64,000 bases of DNA from Acanthosepion lycidas (taxonomy: Eukaryota; Mollusca; Cephalopoda; Sepiida; Sepiidae), in the NCBI GenBank assembly GCA_963932145.1, contig OZ010577.1, forward strand, positions 17,959,589 to 18,023,588, in the 5' to 3' direction. The notes beneath the pieces were generated by a model, which worked only from the letters and a program-made list of their open reading frames with translations, ran no database searches and was not told where the DNA came from. Position numbers and translations under genes: made by a program. Shown piece after piece: positions 53,222 to 63,104 of this stretch; within the stretch, counting starts at the first letter, position 1, and each line of letters opens with the position of its first letter.

Positions 53222-53445
53222 GTTGTCTTCATCTTTGTTAGTTATCACAACGTTTCGGCCATAGTACGCCCCGGTTGAAATGCCGAACTAAACGCTTTAT
53301 TTCGCTCGCTGGTGTAGACTGTTCTAGTTCCACAGTTATTCCCCTCTCCAAGTTCTCCACTGCCTTAACCAGGTATTGAACTCACGCAGTTTGGGTCCTG
53401 TCACTGGTTCTAACCAACGCCTTTATCCACTGTGCCTTAAGGACA
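53222..53445 (-). mobile_element. HH-SINE, monomeric minus copy
   Basis: On plus: GTTATCACAACGTTTCGGCC, then TATTTCGCTCGCTGGTGTAG, ACTGTTCTAGTTCCAC, AGGTATTGAACTCACGCAGT (rc of B box) and ACGCCTTTATCCACTGTGCC (rc of A box). No inverted second body follows, so this copy shows the simple head-plus-body form. The GAAAC-GTTGTGATAA block is present but CTGAAGA is lost (CCGGTTGAAATG on plus). Confidence 0.75.
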
Positions 53446-53449
53446 TCTG

Positions 53450-53940
53450 TGTATGAATTTCTGGGACTTATAAACTTAATGTCTTCAGCATCCATTTTTA
53501 CCAGTGCTCATATTACAATTTTTGCTGTTATCATTGCATGTTTTTTTATCAGGGCTCATATTGCAATTTTCGTTGTTGTTATTGCTTTTCTCTGGCATTT
53601 CTTATTACTGGTTCACATATTGTATCCATTTCTATGCTTGGTCGGAGATTTTTGTGCCCCTAGCATAGAAATATAGACAGATACTCGATATTGTAAGTGT
53701 AATAATTAGTTTAACTGAAAAATCTGTTCCGTGCGGACCCGACAAAAAAGAAAAAGAAAACTAAGACAGAAAGGATAATAAACCATTCAGATCACACTAA
53801 TTTCATTTTTAAGGGGTCCCTAAGCTTAAAAAAATCCCCAAAATCATTAGGCGCACCCGCTTCAGAAAGATTCACTTGCTCCCTGCGATTTCAAAGGAAC
53901 CGCTGCCAATCGTCTACTCACTTTTGCTTACGTCCAGAGG
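53450..53940. other. unrecognised sequence
   Basis: A short duplicated ATTTTTGCTGTTATCATTGC-like segment at 53515-53590 and nothing else recognised. Confidence 0.35.
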
Positions 53941-53947
53941 CACCAGC

Positions 53948-54313
53948 GTCCTGGATATGACGATAAACTACATCCGACAGCAAGGCCTTTGATCAGGAGG
54001 CTTTGAGGAGCGTGGAACCACCTCTTAAATACTGATGTTTCCAGGTCCACCCTGATCCGAAGTGGTAGCACCTGTTAGGGTCCCAGCAAAGGCAAATAGC
54101 TAACCCCCAAACTGGTGTTAAAACACTATGAAAGTGTAAAAATAGGTATTAATACCAGCAATACATTTTTTGAAAAAAAATATTGCCAGTAATACATTTT
54201 TGAAAAAAAATTACCAGCAATACATTTAAAAAAATATTACCAGTAATCAAAATTTTGTCGGCATTAAATAACCCATTGAGGTTGATATACCGTAAAATAA
54301 ACCAAACCAAACC
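53948..54313 (+). mobile_element. D-retroposon copy E
   Basis: Plus-orientation, near full length: GTCCTGGATATGACGATAAA, CATCCGACAGCAAGGCCTTT, AGGAGGCTTTGAGGAGCGTG, GGTAGCACCTGTTAGGGTCC, TACCAGCAATACATTT repeats, and the tail GTCGGCATTAAATAACCCAT then GAGGTTGATATACCG. One 5' unit only. About 366 bp, matching the 371 bp of copy C. Confidence 0.85.
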
Positions 54314-54535
54314 CAAAGCTCCAGTTGAGGTTTTAACCTACTAATTGCTCTCTGTGCTCGTAAAAACCCACTTTTATCCACGCATACGCATACAAATCTT
54401 TTATTTCTAACACTTCAAAAGAACATGTATTTAATTCAAAATCTATCCTATTTTAAAAAATTTAAATTACACCAACTCGCTTTTTTTTGGGGGGGTATCT
54501 TTTTTCTCTCAACCATATAAAAAAATTAACGTTGT
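54314..54535. other. unrecognised sequence
   Basis: Nothing recognised. Confidence 0.3.
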
Positions 54536-54539
54536 GCAC

Positions 54540-54800
54540 TTCGACGTGGTGTAATGGTTAACAAGCTTGTCTGACTCGATCAGTTTATGACTGAATAGTG
54601 ACTTCGAACCTTACTAGGTGCTCCACACTTGCAGCCTTGTGTCAAATCTAAGCTAAGCCTAGAAAATCATTTCGTGCACCTCAACGTCGTGTATTGATCA
54701 GCAAATTTATTTCGCTAGACTGTGTAGTGAGTTCGATCCTTACTAAGTACTCCATAATTTCGGCCTTGTGCCACATCTAAGCTACGCTTAGAAAATCGCC
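54540..54800 (+). mobile_element. tandem tRNA-like SINE units sharing the hairpin-element tail
   Basis: Unit 1 (about 54540-54670): A-box-like CGTGGTGTAATGGTTAACAA, B-box-like GTGACTTCGAACCTTAC, tail GCAGCCTTGTGTCAAATCTA-AGCTAAGCC. Unit 2 (about 54675-54800): CGTCGTGTATTGATCAGCAA, GTGAGTTCGATCCTTAC, tail TCGGCCTTGTGCCACATCTA-AGC. The tail equals the 3' end of the GC hairpin element at 42032-42235. Two tandem units of ~130 bp suggest a dimeric SINE. Confidence 0.65.
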
Positions 54801-54804
54801 ATAT

Positions 54805-57405
54805 ATAAGAATATCGTTTTTATATACTGTTAATTGATTTATATATTGAATTCATTTTTTTAGGTTTTGTTATATAATGAAATTTCTACCGAATTCTGTT
54901 AGGGGATATGACGGTTAATCTAGAAGGGCCGCTAAATAAAAATATTAATCTTGGATTATCCTCAATTTATACCTTCCTGTGTGTACTTACCTTTATTACA
55001 CACAAATCTTTATCTTTGACACGTGATATTCATTTTAGTTATTGCTGCTGTTGAAACTCTTCAAGCAATGTAGTTTCATTTATTTGGTAGTTCTTTGTGA
55101 TTCCATATCGTCAGTCCACGCGATTCAAAAAAATATGATCCTCACTGAGACTTACAGGGTTTATTCGCTCGAAGCCATTTTTAACGATTGCTGTGAGAAA
55201 GTGGTTGTATAGAACTGACAGTTTAGATATTCCAGAACGCGGTTGGTACTATACATGGCATCCGTTTGTAATTCTCAATCTGACGGGTTTATTTAAGAAT
55301 ATGACTTTTTTAGTTTTTAGATTGGGATAAGATTAGAGTAACTGAGCAATCAATGCAGATCAAATTCACTACACTAACGAATTAATATGTGTAATGCGTT
55401 GTTAACCATCACTCTACAATAGGGACTCATATTTGACCTTAGCTATCGAATCATTAGTTTCTTTTCCTTGCCACTAGAAATATTTAATGGATTAATCCAG
55501 AAAATAATTAAAATTAATTTTAAACTATAAAGTAGAAAAAAAAATCCGCAGGCAGTAACAAGAAGAACAGACAACTTTGCGTGAACCATCATCAGTTGAC
55601 ACTCAGTTCTAAAATACAGACATCATTATTATTTCTCTATTCCCTTACAACCATAATTTTATCTATCGATATGAAACCACTGCAGTAAGTGCAACATTTG
55701 ACATTCTGTTTCGTGATATCAGAGGTTATAGTTAGTTACTCGAAAACTCCAAAGCATTAATTTAATATAATTAATTCTGACGAAACCAAGAAAATACAAA
55801 TGAAGCTGAAGCAGTCGGTACCATTCGTTACCACTGCTGCAAATTAGGCGGGTGTGTGGTACTAATATTATGAGTGCGGGGTTTTGGCTGTAGTAGTAAA
55901 AGAAAAAGCGTAACAAGTTAGTGTAACTTTAACTATCTAACTCCAAATTGTATCAGATGAATCTTCCGGGATAATGCTGGAAAGGAATTTTAAGGAAAAT
56001 AATGGAACAGAAAACATAACAGGATATTGAGTTGAGATGTTATTCCTTTTTATCTAATTATATGTTTTGGTAATACATTTATAAACGTGTTGTGTTTGGT
56101 GTGTGTTAAAATTTGATACCTGACACAGTACATAAACATTTTAGTATTATGCTTGTTTGCTTGTTTTATGTATTCTTTTGTTTTTAACTTATTTGAATGT
56201 ATCAGTCCCGAATACTTTTGAGGATTAAACTGCGTAACCGATAAAGAAAATTCAGAAACTAGTTTTTCTTGGTTTTGTAGTATAGTCAAATTTTCACATT
56301 TGTTGTGACGGGAATCAAAAGTCCTATTGATCTGTCTAGTGACTAAGGGAACATTAATTCTAGTATCACACAGATTTGGGCGGTAAAATAAGCGAAAGGT
56401 TTTCTTGTAAAATCATGGACATCATTGTCTGTGGTAATTTCTATTTTTAGTTGTGATGATACAAAGCCAAACCCTATATAATTTTATTATTATGAAACTT
56501 TCAGAGCTTGAAATACCACTGAATTCTCAAACAAAAGAACTAATTTTGATCTACTTATAAGTGAAATTCTATTTAGAACATGATATATCTTGCCAAGTAT
56601 GATGATCCAAGACGAACTGTATCACTTGAAAGAATTCCAGTGAAATCAACACCGGGCCAAGACTCGAAGAAAAGATCACCATTGTTTTAGATATTTCAGA
56701 AATGACTATCACTTGATATATATTAGAGCGTGAATCAAGGTAGATTTGCTTTAAAGAAAAACTCAAAACAGATAGACAAAAGATAATTTTATGACTCAAT
56801 AGCATTTCTTAAATTAGGCAAAGTTACATTTTTTTGTCTTCATGAAAAAAATAATGTAATAATATCAATTGAATCAAGTTTTATTGGCATCAAGTCAGCG
56901 CTAAGTTACGCTGGGGTACAAATATTCAAAAGAGAACATACCCATTATTATACCTCGTTTAGTATACCATGTACATTCATAACAGCCAAATGGGTTGGCG
57001 GGTTTTGATATAGGCAATGCATAACCTAGCAGGTGGATGCTTGTTATAAATGCCTTCAACATGGGTAATCTGGTCCACTCAGACGATCTCCGATTGCAGG
57101 TGGTCCTAAGTTCCTAAGTACCAAAACTTGAGGTTGCTTTGTTTGCTTCATCGTTCAAATTTAAAAAATAACCCTCTCGACATCTGAACATTACTCGCCT
57201 CTACTACACCCGCTCGTGAACAGAGATACACAGTGCATCAGCTTCTAGGGAACAGGACAAGCTGATTACAATCAGGTTACTGACAAGCAAATCTGTATTA
57301 ATGAACAAAATATTTACTGTAGCTTACCTTAATTCATCAAAACAAAGCATGAACATATTAATATATCTAATCAGAAACCGTGACAACCATGTTTGATATA
57401 ACATC
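54805..57405. other. mostly unrecognised sequence; one dispersed-repeat fragment
   Basis: 55010-55200 is a third copy of the 12765-13165 repeat (ATATTCATTTTAGTTATTGC, AAGCAATGTAGTTTC and a GATGATC-type segment). The remainder, 2.4 kb, is unrecognised and free of tandem repeats. Confidence 0.45.
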
Positions 57406-57411
57406 AGTGTC

Positions 57412-57415
<4 letters not shown>

Positions 57416-57452
<37 letters not shown>
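57416..57452. repeat. (TTA)n microsatellite
   Basis: A pure TTA run. Confidence 0.95.
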
Positions 57453-57454
<2 letters not shown>

Positions 57455-57614
57455 TCCTTTGATTTCTGTTGTACACACATTTCTTTCTGGTTCCCAACCA
57501 AAGACCTAAGGTCAGAAATGGCTTCATGACATTTTCCACTGATTGTTTTGTAAAAAAAAAGATCACACACATTTTACATAGATAAAGCTCATCGTAATTT
57601 TTGAGCTGTACTTT

Positions 57615-58185
57615 TTTTAAAACATTACACCCGAAGCTAGGCGACTAGTATGCAAGGGGTTACAGAGAGTGAGAGCAAGAGTAAAGAGGGGTGTTTAGGG
57701 AAAGGATAAAGAGAAGGACGGGGATCAGGATCAAGGCATCAGAAGATACCGATTGACATTACATTTGAATATTTGAAGATTATAACCATCATGGAAGCAA
57801 GTAGAAGAAAGGCAGTTCCATTGTCGGGTAGTGCGAGAGAAGAAACCGTTGGAGTAGAAGAGGCGGTTACATTTAACTGTTTCACAGTGAAAGGGTGGGA
57901 CCGATGTACCAACCTAGTAGAACACTTAAATTCATGCAGTTGGGGTACCAGTGAAAGTAGTTCATCAGATCAGTTGCCATGAAAATCTTTGTAGAAAAGA
58001 CAGAGGGAAGCCACATCATGTCTGTGAGAAAGTGACTGTAGACGAGATGCCAGATGACATATCACATTGCATATCCGTCTCTGGATCTTGTTGAGGACCT
58101 TGAGACGAACAGCGGGGCCCCAGACCATATATGGCAACAATGCAAGGACGAATGTTAGTGTTATTATTAATTCATGAATTTGCAT
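57615..58185 (-). pseudogene. LINE-A C-terminus and 3' end
   Basis: On minus: LLPYMVWGPAVRLKVLNKIQ then RRICNVICHLASRLQSLSHR, HDVASLCLFYKDFHGN and, after a frame change, the SSDELLSLVPQLHEFK- and TVKCNRLFYSN-type segments. The 3' end is at 57625-57680 (GCGACTAGTATGCAAGGGGT on plus). The open frame continues upstream (58185-58338) into residues I do not recognise, so the 5' side is fused to other DNA. Confidence 0.8.
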
Positions 58186-58392
58186 GCTCACGCGAGATGT
58201 CTGGCTCTGGTGGTCATTGACGAGGTCTGAGTGAAGAGAAATCTTCTGAACTATCCAGCGCATCTCTCGGTATCTTTGTAGCTTCAACAACGTTGTGGTT
58301 GTCAATAGAACCAACCCTTTCTCAAAATTTCGTTTCATGTAATGTGCAGTTTAAAGAGTGTCCACTATTATGGAAACAATTTTAACTTACAT
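58186..58392. other. unrecognised sequence upstream of LINE-A
   Basis: On minus it is in frame with the LINE-A relic (KISLHSDLVNDHQSQTSRVS) but matches no family I know. Confidence 0.3.
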
Positions 58393-58394
58393 TT

Positions 58395-59420
58395 TCGATA
58401 TATTTTTTCAGATTAACCTACTGGTCCTGAACTGGCATCTCAGCTTCAATTACTTTTCCCATCGCTATGATGTGGCTTTTCGCTTTGTTTAGAGTTTTTT
58501 CATTGAAATTGTTCTAATGAATTTCTCTGATACCTTGACTTCATTAATTTATGTGTGGTACTAGATTGGTAGCTAGGACTTATCATTTTACTGTCGAAAT
58601 TGCTAGGTACATTATTCGGACTATTGTTCTCGTCTTTGTTGCCATATTTATCACAACGTTTCGGACGCTGTACGCTCCGGCCTTCTTCGGGTGATTGGAA
58701 TGTCGAACTGAACCCTTTATTTCGCTCGCTGTGGTAGACTGTTCTAGTTCCACTTACCATATCTAATGGACGTCATTTATCACTTATCACATATTAATTC
58801 ACCTCTCCAAGTTCTCCACCGCCTTAACCAGGTATTGAACTCACAACTCTTTGGGTCCTGTCACTGGATCGAACCAACGCCTTTATCCACTGTGTCATGT
58901 ATCCTTAAGGTGACTTTACAGGAGATAACTGATAGCGGGCATCCATTAGACATGGCACGTGGAACTAGAACAGTCTACCACAGCGAGCGAAATAAAGGTT
59001 TCAGTTCGACATTCCAACCACCTGAAGAAGGCCAGAGCGTACAACGGACGAAACGTTGAGATAAATATGGCGACAAAGATGACGACAATAGTTCGAATAA
59101 TATAAATAGTGTACATAATAACTCATCTCAGAAATATAGACAGATACCAAATGGCTAGATGTAACCGTAAGTTATATTCTAATAGTTTCTTTTCTCGCAC
59201 TTATCACCTGTGGAATTCTTTTCCGGATTCTTGCTTCCCAGTCAAGTACGAACTTCAAAAATTTAAATCCAACTTCAGTCGTCGCCTTCTGCCTCCTTTA
59301 ATCCTTATCATTTTGTTGTCCTCTCTCCTCAATAATATTTTCTCAGATTCTTTCACACTCATTAACCCCTTGAATCTCAGTGGCTTTATCGCCTTGCTTG
59401 GGGTAAAATAATCTTTTAAG
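58395..59420 (+). pseudogene. LINE-A C-terminus and 3' end, split by an HH-SINE dimer
   Basis: 58395-58607 holds degraded LASQLQ-, SHRYDVAF- and YHFTVEIA-type codons. After the insertion (58608-59153) the same protein continues at 59154: CNRKLYSNSFFSRTYHLWNS, FPDSCFPVKYELQKFKSNFS, RRLLPP; the 3' end then reads CCCCTTGAATCTCAGTGGCT and CCTTGCTTGGGGTAAAATAA. Removing the insertion restores homology within a codon or two. Confidence 0.85.
58608..59153 (-). mobile_element. HH-SINE palindromic dimer inserted in LINE-A
   Basis: 546 bp between GCTAG at 58603-58607 and 59154-59158. Order on plus: body reversed (58608-58755), tRNA-like head reversed (about 58826-58905; ATTGAACTCACAA = rc B box, CGCCTTTATCCACTGTGTCA = rc A box), then body forward (about 58950-59110) and TAACTCATCTCAGAAATATA. 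The two bodies are ~150-bp inverted repeats. On the forward body: CTGAAGA (59023-59029), GGCC, GGAC, GAAAC (59049-59053). The unit has no coding capacity. Confidence 0.85.
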
Positions 59421-59561
59421 CAACTGATTTTGTTAATTTGAGATTATCTCTTCGTATTACAATAAACGAGTGAATACATGTGGTTGAGCAGACATACTTG
59501 TTTGTAAATAGGGAAATCTACCGGCCTATAAATTGAAAATCTTACTGAAGCGTCATTATTA

Positions 59562-60200
59562 TACCGGGTGTAACAGCAAAATTGTCCAAATCGTGTAACA
59601 GCATGCGATAATTGTCCATCCCACAAAATGTTTAATATCTAAAACAACCATTATAATAATTGTTTCTTTTTCCCGGGTTTTCAGATAACACGTTTAGCCG
59701 CCTTGACACCGTTTGTCGTAAGAACACTGAAAACCTCTTTGAATTATTCAGCTAGAAAGCGAACAGGGTAAAATTGTTTCTGGTCAGCCCCACTATGTCT
59801 TCCCAACTGAGCAATGGTGAGAGCAAAAAATCATTCAGGCCTTCAGTAATGGCACCAATATTCATATTCTGGCTTCCATCTTCAAAGTCCATTGAAGAAC
59901 CATCAAGAGAATGGTGAATAAGTTTCAAACCGAGGAAGAAGTAGAGACAAAAACTGGATCAGGAGGTCACAAAAACAAGAGGGATCATCGTTTCAACTTA
60001 GAGCTAAATACATTCTTATTGTTCAAAGTAGAGTCCAATAGTGTTATAAAAACCTCAAAGTATTTCAGTAAGATATCTTGAATCTTTTCTAAGATACAAT
60101 GGTTCAAAGCTTAATCTAGCAATTGGACAATTTTGCTGTTATACGACTTGGACAATTTTGCAGTTATACGACTTGGACAATTTTGCTGTTACACGCGGTA
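59562..60200 (+). mobile_element. non-autonomous Tc1-like transposon with 25-bp subterminal repeats
   Basis: Terminal inverted repeats start TACCG.GTGTAACAGCAAAA-TTGTCCAA and extend over 40 bp; TA lies on both sides (59560-59561, 60201-60202). The unit GTGTAACAGC...TTGTCC recurs every 25 bp inside each end: two at the left (59568, 59593), three at the right (60125, 60150, 60175, inverted). Length 639 bp. The middle carries a decayed transposase N-terminus (next entry). Confidence 0.8.
59782..60081 (+). pseudogene. Tc1/paired-type helix-turn-helix transposase fragment
   Basis: The frame reads QPHYVFPTEQW, stop, EQKIIQAFSNGTNIHILASI, FKVH, stop, RTIKRMVNKFQTEEEVETKT, then GSGGHKNKRDH, ending in a stop at 60079-60081. 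The helix-turn-helix layout followed by GxGGxxxKR matches the DNA-binding region of Tc1-type transposases (IS630-Tc1-mariner). The DDE catalytic domain is missing; two in-frame stops. Confidence 0.7.
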
Positions 60201-60204
60201 TACC

Positions 60205-60952
60205 TAGGGATATTTCCTTACAATCAGTAGATTACAATCAGTTTCACTATTTAAAAACAAGGATGTCTACTCAAACACGTGCACCCGCTAAATACAAAGG
60301 GTATAACAATAAGAAAGACCTATATACTGCAACATTGTGCATAATCTTTAAAAAGCCAGACACTTAATCCTCACCAGAGACCCTATATTTGTGACCTTGT
60401 GCCAGACTAATCTAATATTAGTCAATATAGTATCGCTTTGATGTCAACCTAGCCGAGCAGAACATTGCGATTGCATAATGTGTTCCATCCTTGGTGTTCC
60501 CCAAAAATGATGGCCTTGGGCTGTTTTAAGTTAAGTTACTTTATAATAATTAAGTGAATGAAACTTTTGAATTTTTTTAATAAAGTATTCTAATACATTT
60601 CTATAGTAAAATAATTTCCAATGCATATCTATATGTGCATTTAATATTTACTGTGTCTCTCTATATGTAATCAATAGAGTGTTAGTAGGGGGTTACTAAT
60701 TTAACTAAGCTGGTGGTTTTAATAGAAAGCCATTGGCTTTTGCATACTTGGCGTACGACCACTAAGTCTGAGAAATATGCATTATTGAATTGAAACATTT
60801 AAATATTTGTCGCTGCATACTAAAAATAAAAAAAAAACAAGTTACATTGACATATCACAAGTAACAAATCTATTTACTTACATTATTTGCTTTTAAGAAT
60901 TTAGACAGTTCGAGAAAGAGAACTGTCGCTTTAAAGCTCCTGTACAAGCGAG

Positions 60953-60955
<3 letters not shown>
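60205..60955. other. unrecognised AT-rich sequence
   Basis: Nothing recognised. Confidence 0.4.

Positions 60956-60956
<1 letters not shown>

Positions 60957-61005
<49 letters not shown>
60957..61005. repeat. (TA)n microsatellite
   Basis: A pure TA run. Confidence 0.95.
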
Positions 61006-61010
<5 letters not shown>

Positions 61011-61239
61011 GCTGGTCACTATTCAAGGGTACTCGTCTACTAAGGCGGCTAGTCAATCCCTATATTGGAAACTCTCGCCCGGGCACATTTGTGTTTGCTC
61101 AACACCAACACACCCAATCTGTGGTTTATACTGCAACTATGCTGAGAAGACTTTAGTTACATTTTCTGGGAGATAGCATGCTATCTAACATGATCAACAA
61201 TGTGAACAACGCCAGCACACCCAAACCTTCGGTCACGAT

Positions 61240-61422
61240 GACTTGTGACTTCGTGCTAGCACAGATATTGACGGTCGCATGTTTTCTGTCTACCCAATTT
61301 ATCTCACAAGGCTTGGGTAAAACCGTCGTATGGTTTTCAGGCACTTTCCAAAGGTGCCGCACGCTGGGATCGTCCCCTCTCCAGGCCGATATCATCAAGA
61401 AGTCTCCTTCCTGACTACTCTA

Positions 61423-61425
<3 letters not shown>
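61240..61425 (-). mobile_element. SINE body, degenerate
   Basis: Shares TTTCCAAAGGTGCCGCACGC, GGGATC.T.CC and ATCAAGAAGTCTCCTTCCTG with the body of the tRNA-like SINE at 17925-18165 (TTTCCAAAGTTGCCACATGC). The tRNA-like head is absent or replaced by the (TA)n that follows at 61427-61495. Confidence 0.45.

Positions 61426-61426
<1 letters not shown>

Positions 61427-61495
<69 letters not shown>
61427..61495. repeat. (TA)n microsatellite
   Basis: A pure TA run. Confidence 0.95.
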
Positions 61496-61498
<3 letters not shown>

Positions 61499-61538
61499 AA
61501 TAGAGCCTATATTATAATTATTTTTTCTTTTAAATAGG

Positions 61539-61584
61539 ATTCCATCGCTACATAGGAATTGCAATTTTTGTGTAGCGATGGAAT
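61539..61584. repeat. 46-bp palindrome
   Basis: Perfect 14-bp outer arms (ATTCCATCGCTACA and complement, 61539-61552 and 61571-61584); the inner part also pairs with G-T pairs around a central TTGCAA. It is short for a pre-miRNA; a minimal foldback element is possible. Confidence 0.75.
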
Positions 61585-62400
61585 TAGATTTTTGAAAAAA
61601 ATTATTAAAAATTAAATATGGGGAATGATATTTTAAAAAAAAATAATTATGATCTACGCTTTACTTGTGTATGGAGCACTGTTTTTTAAAAATAATGACA
61701 AAAATGCTATTATTAACCTAACGATTATTTCCTATTTTTCTATATATTTGCATATATATATATATATTTTATACCGCGTTTTTTAAGTTGTTTACAAAGT
61801 ACTAAGAAGAAGCAGTGTACATATTAGGGATTGATTGAAACATTTCTTATTGTTATCATCTTTCAATAAAGTATTTTTCCTTTGATGTTGGGTTGTATCA
61901 GGTTTCTTCTTGACGTCATGATAAGGAGAGCTCTTCTAATGTCGAATGAAATGGCGTGACTGTTAAATTATATACTGTTCTGTGTTACTCAGTGTTGCTA
62001 TGCCTTTAAATGTCCATTTTAATACATCTATCGATTCCACTTTCATAAAATGGAACGGATAGAGGTGTTTCATTAATTTCTTTTTACAATTTCTTTTTGT
62101 TTTCGTGTTGAGACGGTTTTGAAAAACATGTATCGAACCAGGAATTATTTAATTGGTTTCTGATGGGACTTTATTGTTTTTGTTTTTTTTTAATTTTCAG
62201 AGTCATGTAACCGATCAGAGTGAAAATTTCCGTTAGGATATTTTTAAAACTACTCCAACAGACTGAATGACAATTTTGAGTTATGACGTATTTGCTTAAT
62301 AAGCAGTTCTGATCCATTCCTATAGAAAATTAATTTTCAATGAAATTTTATTATACATATATATATATATATATATGAAATGGACAAAGTCCGACAATTA
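61585..62400. other. unrecognised AT-rich sequence
   Basis: Nothing recognised. Confidence 0.4.
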
Positions 62401-62404
62401 TTTA

Positions 62405-62835
62405 AGACATTTTTTTATGTTTATACGTCCTGTTATAGATACAAATATTTAAGTAAATGCTCTGATTATAATAAACAGTATTAACAACATTTCAAGGACA
62501 CTCAGGCCGGTAAATGTTGTTTAATACTGTTTATTATAAACAGAGCATTTACTTAAATATTTGTACGTGAGAGAATCATGAAGATTGTAGTTTAAAAGCA
62601 GTAAAAACGATCTTGCTGACCGAACACTCCTCTGTGGCCCAATCGGCTAAGTCACGTTAGGCTATATGACGGTTCCGTATAGGATACATGTTCGATTCCT
62701 GTCGGAGGACGTATATTTTCTATGAAGATTTCTCGGATATTCAGGCCGGTAAATGTTGTTACTACTGTTTATTGTAAACAGAGCATTTACTTAAATATTT
62801 GTATCTATAAAAAGAACGTATAAACATAAAACATG
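62405..62835 (+). mobile_element. repeat-flanked element with tRNA-like core
   Basis: A left segment (62405-62498) is the inverted repeat of a right segment (about 62750-62835); a further copy of the latter in direct orientation lies at 62505-62567. Shared blocks: CAGGCCGGTAAATGTTGTT, ACTGTTTATT.TAAACAGAGC and ATTTACTTAAATATTTGTA. The tRNA-like sequence is between the two direct copies. The layout parallels the HH-SINE dimers. Confidence 0.65.
62628..62710 (+). tRNA. tRNA-like sequence (pseudo-tRNA or SINE head)
   Basis: Acceptor TCCTCTG pairs with CGGAGGA over seven pairs; an anticodon-type arm CGTTA/TGACG with a 7-nt loop (GGCTATA); T-arm ACATG/CCTGT with loop TTCGATT (one mismatch). A box TGGCCCAATCGG and B box GTTCGATTCC are near consensus. 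The D-stem pairs badly, position 33 is G instead of T, and the variable region is about 14 nt. So pol III transcription is plausible, but it is unlikely to be a working tRNA. Confidence 0.5.
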
Positions 62836-62854
62836 TTATATATATATATATATA

Positions 62855-62945
62855 ATCAATTCACCCCAAGCTAGGCGATAATGCCACTAAGACGCATGAG
62901 GTTACTGGGAGTGAAAGAAAAGGAAAAAATGCTTTTAGAATTTAA
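62855..62945 (-). mobile_element. LINE-A 3'-terminal fragment
   Basis: TTCACCCCAAGCTAGGCGAT and TGCCACTAAGACGCATGAGG are the rc of the family's terminal block. About 90 bp only. Confidence 0.6.
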
Positions 62946-63046
62946 CTTGTTACTCTATATGTAATCATTAGAGTGAATTACATTATTGTCGTATTAATAC
63001 CCAATACTAATGTATTTTTAAGCAAAATAATTGCAATGACTAACTA

Positions 63047-63104
63047 TGTCGGAGTTAGCTCTTCTTTAATTACCTAATTGTTCACTAGGGGCGCTCTCCC
63101 TATA
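63047..63104 (-). mobile_element. LTR-like repeat, terminal fragment
   Basis: TGTCGGAGTTAGCTCTTCTT and GTTCACTAGGGGCGCTCTCC are the rc of the 3' end of 24481-24946. It is cut off abruptly after CCCTATAG. Confidence 0.6.

Noticed and set aside
62628..62710. Functional tRNA gene
   Set aside because: The D-stem does not pair, the base before the anticodon is not T, and the variable region is too long for the arm shown. It is kept only as a tRNA-like sequence.
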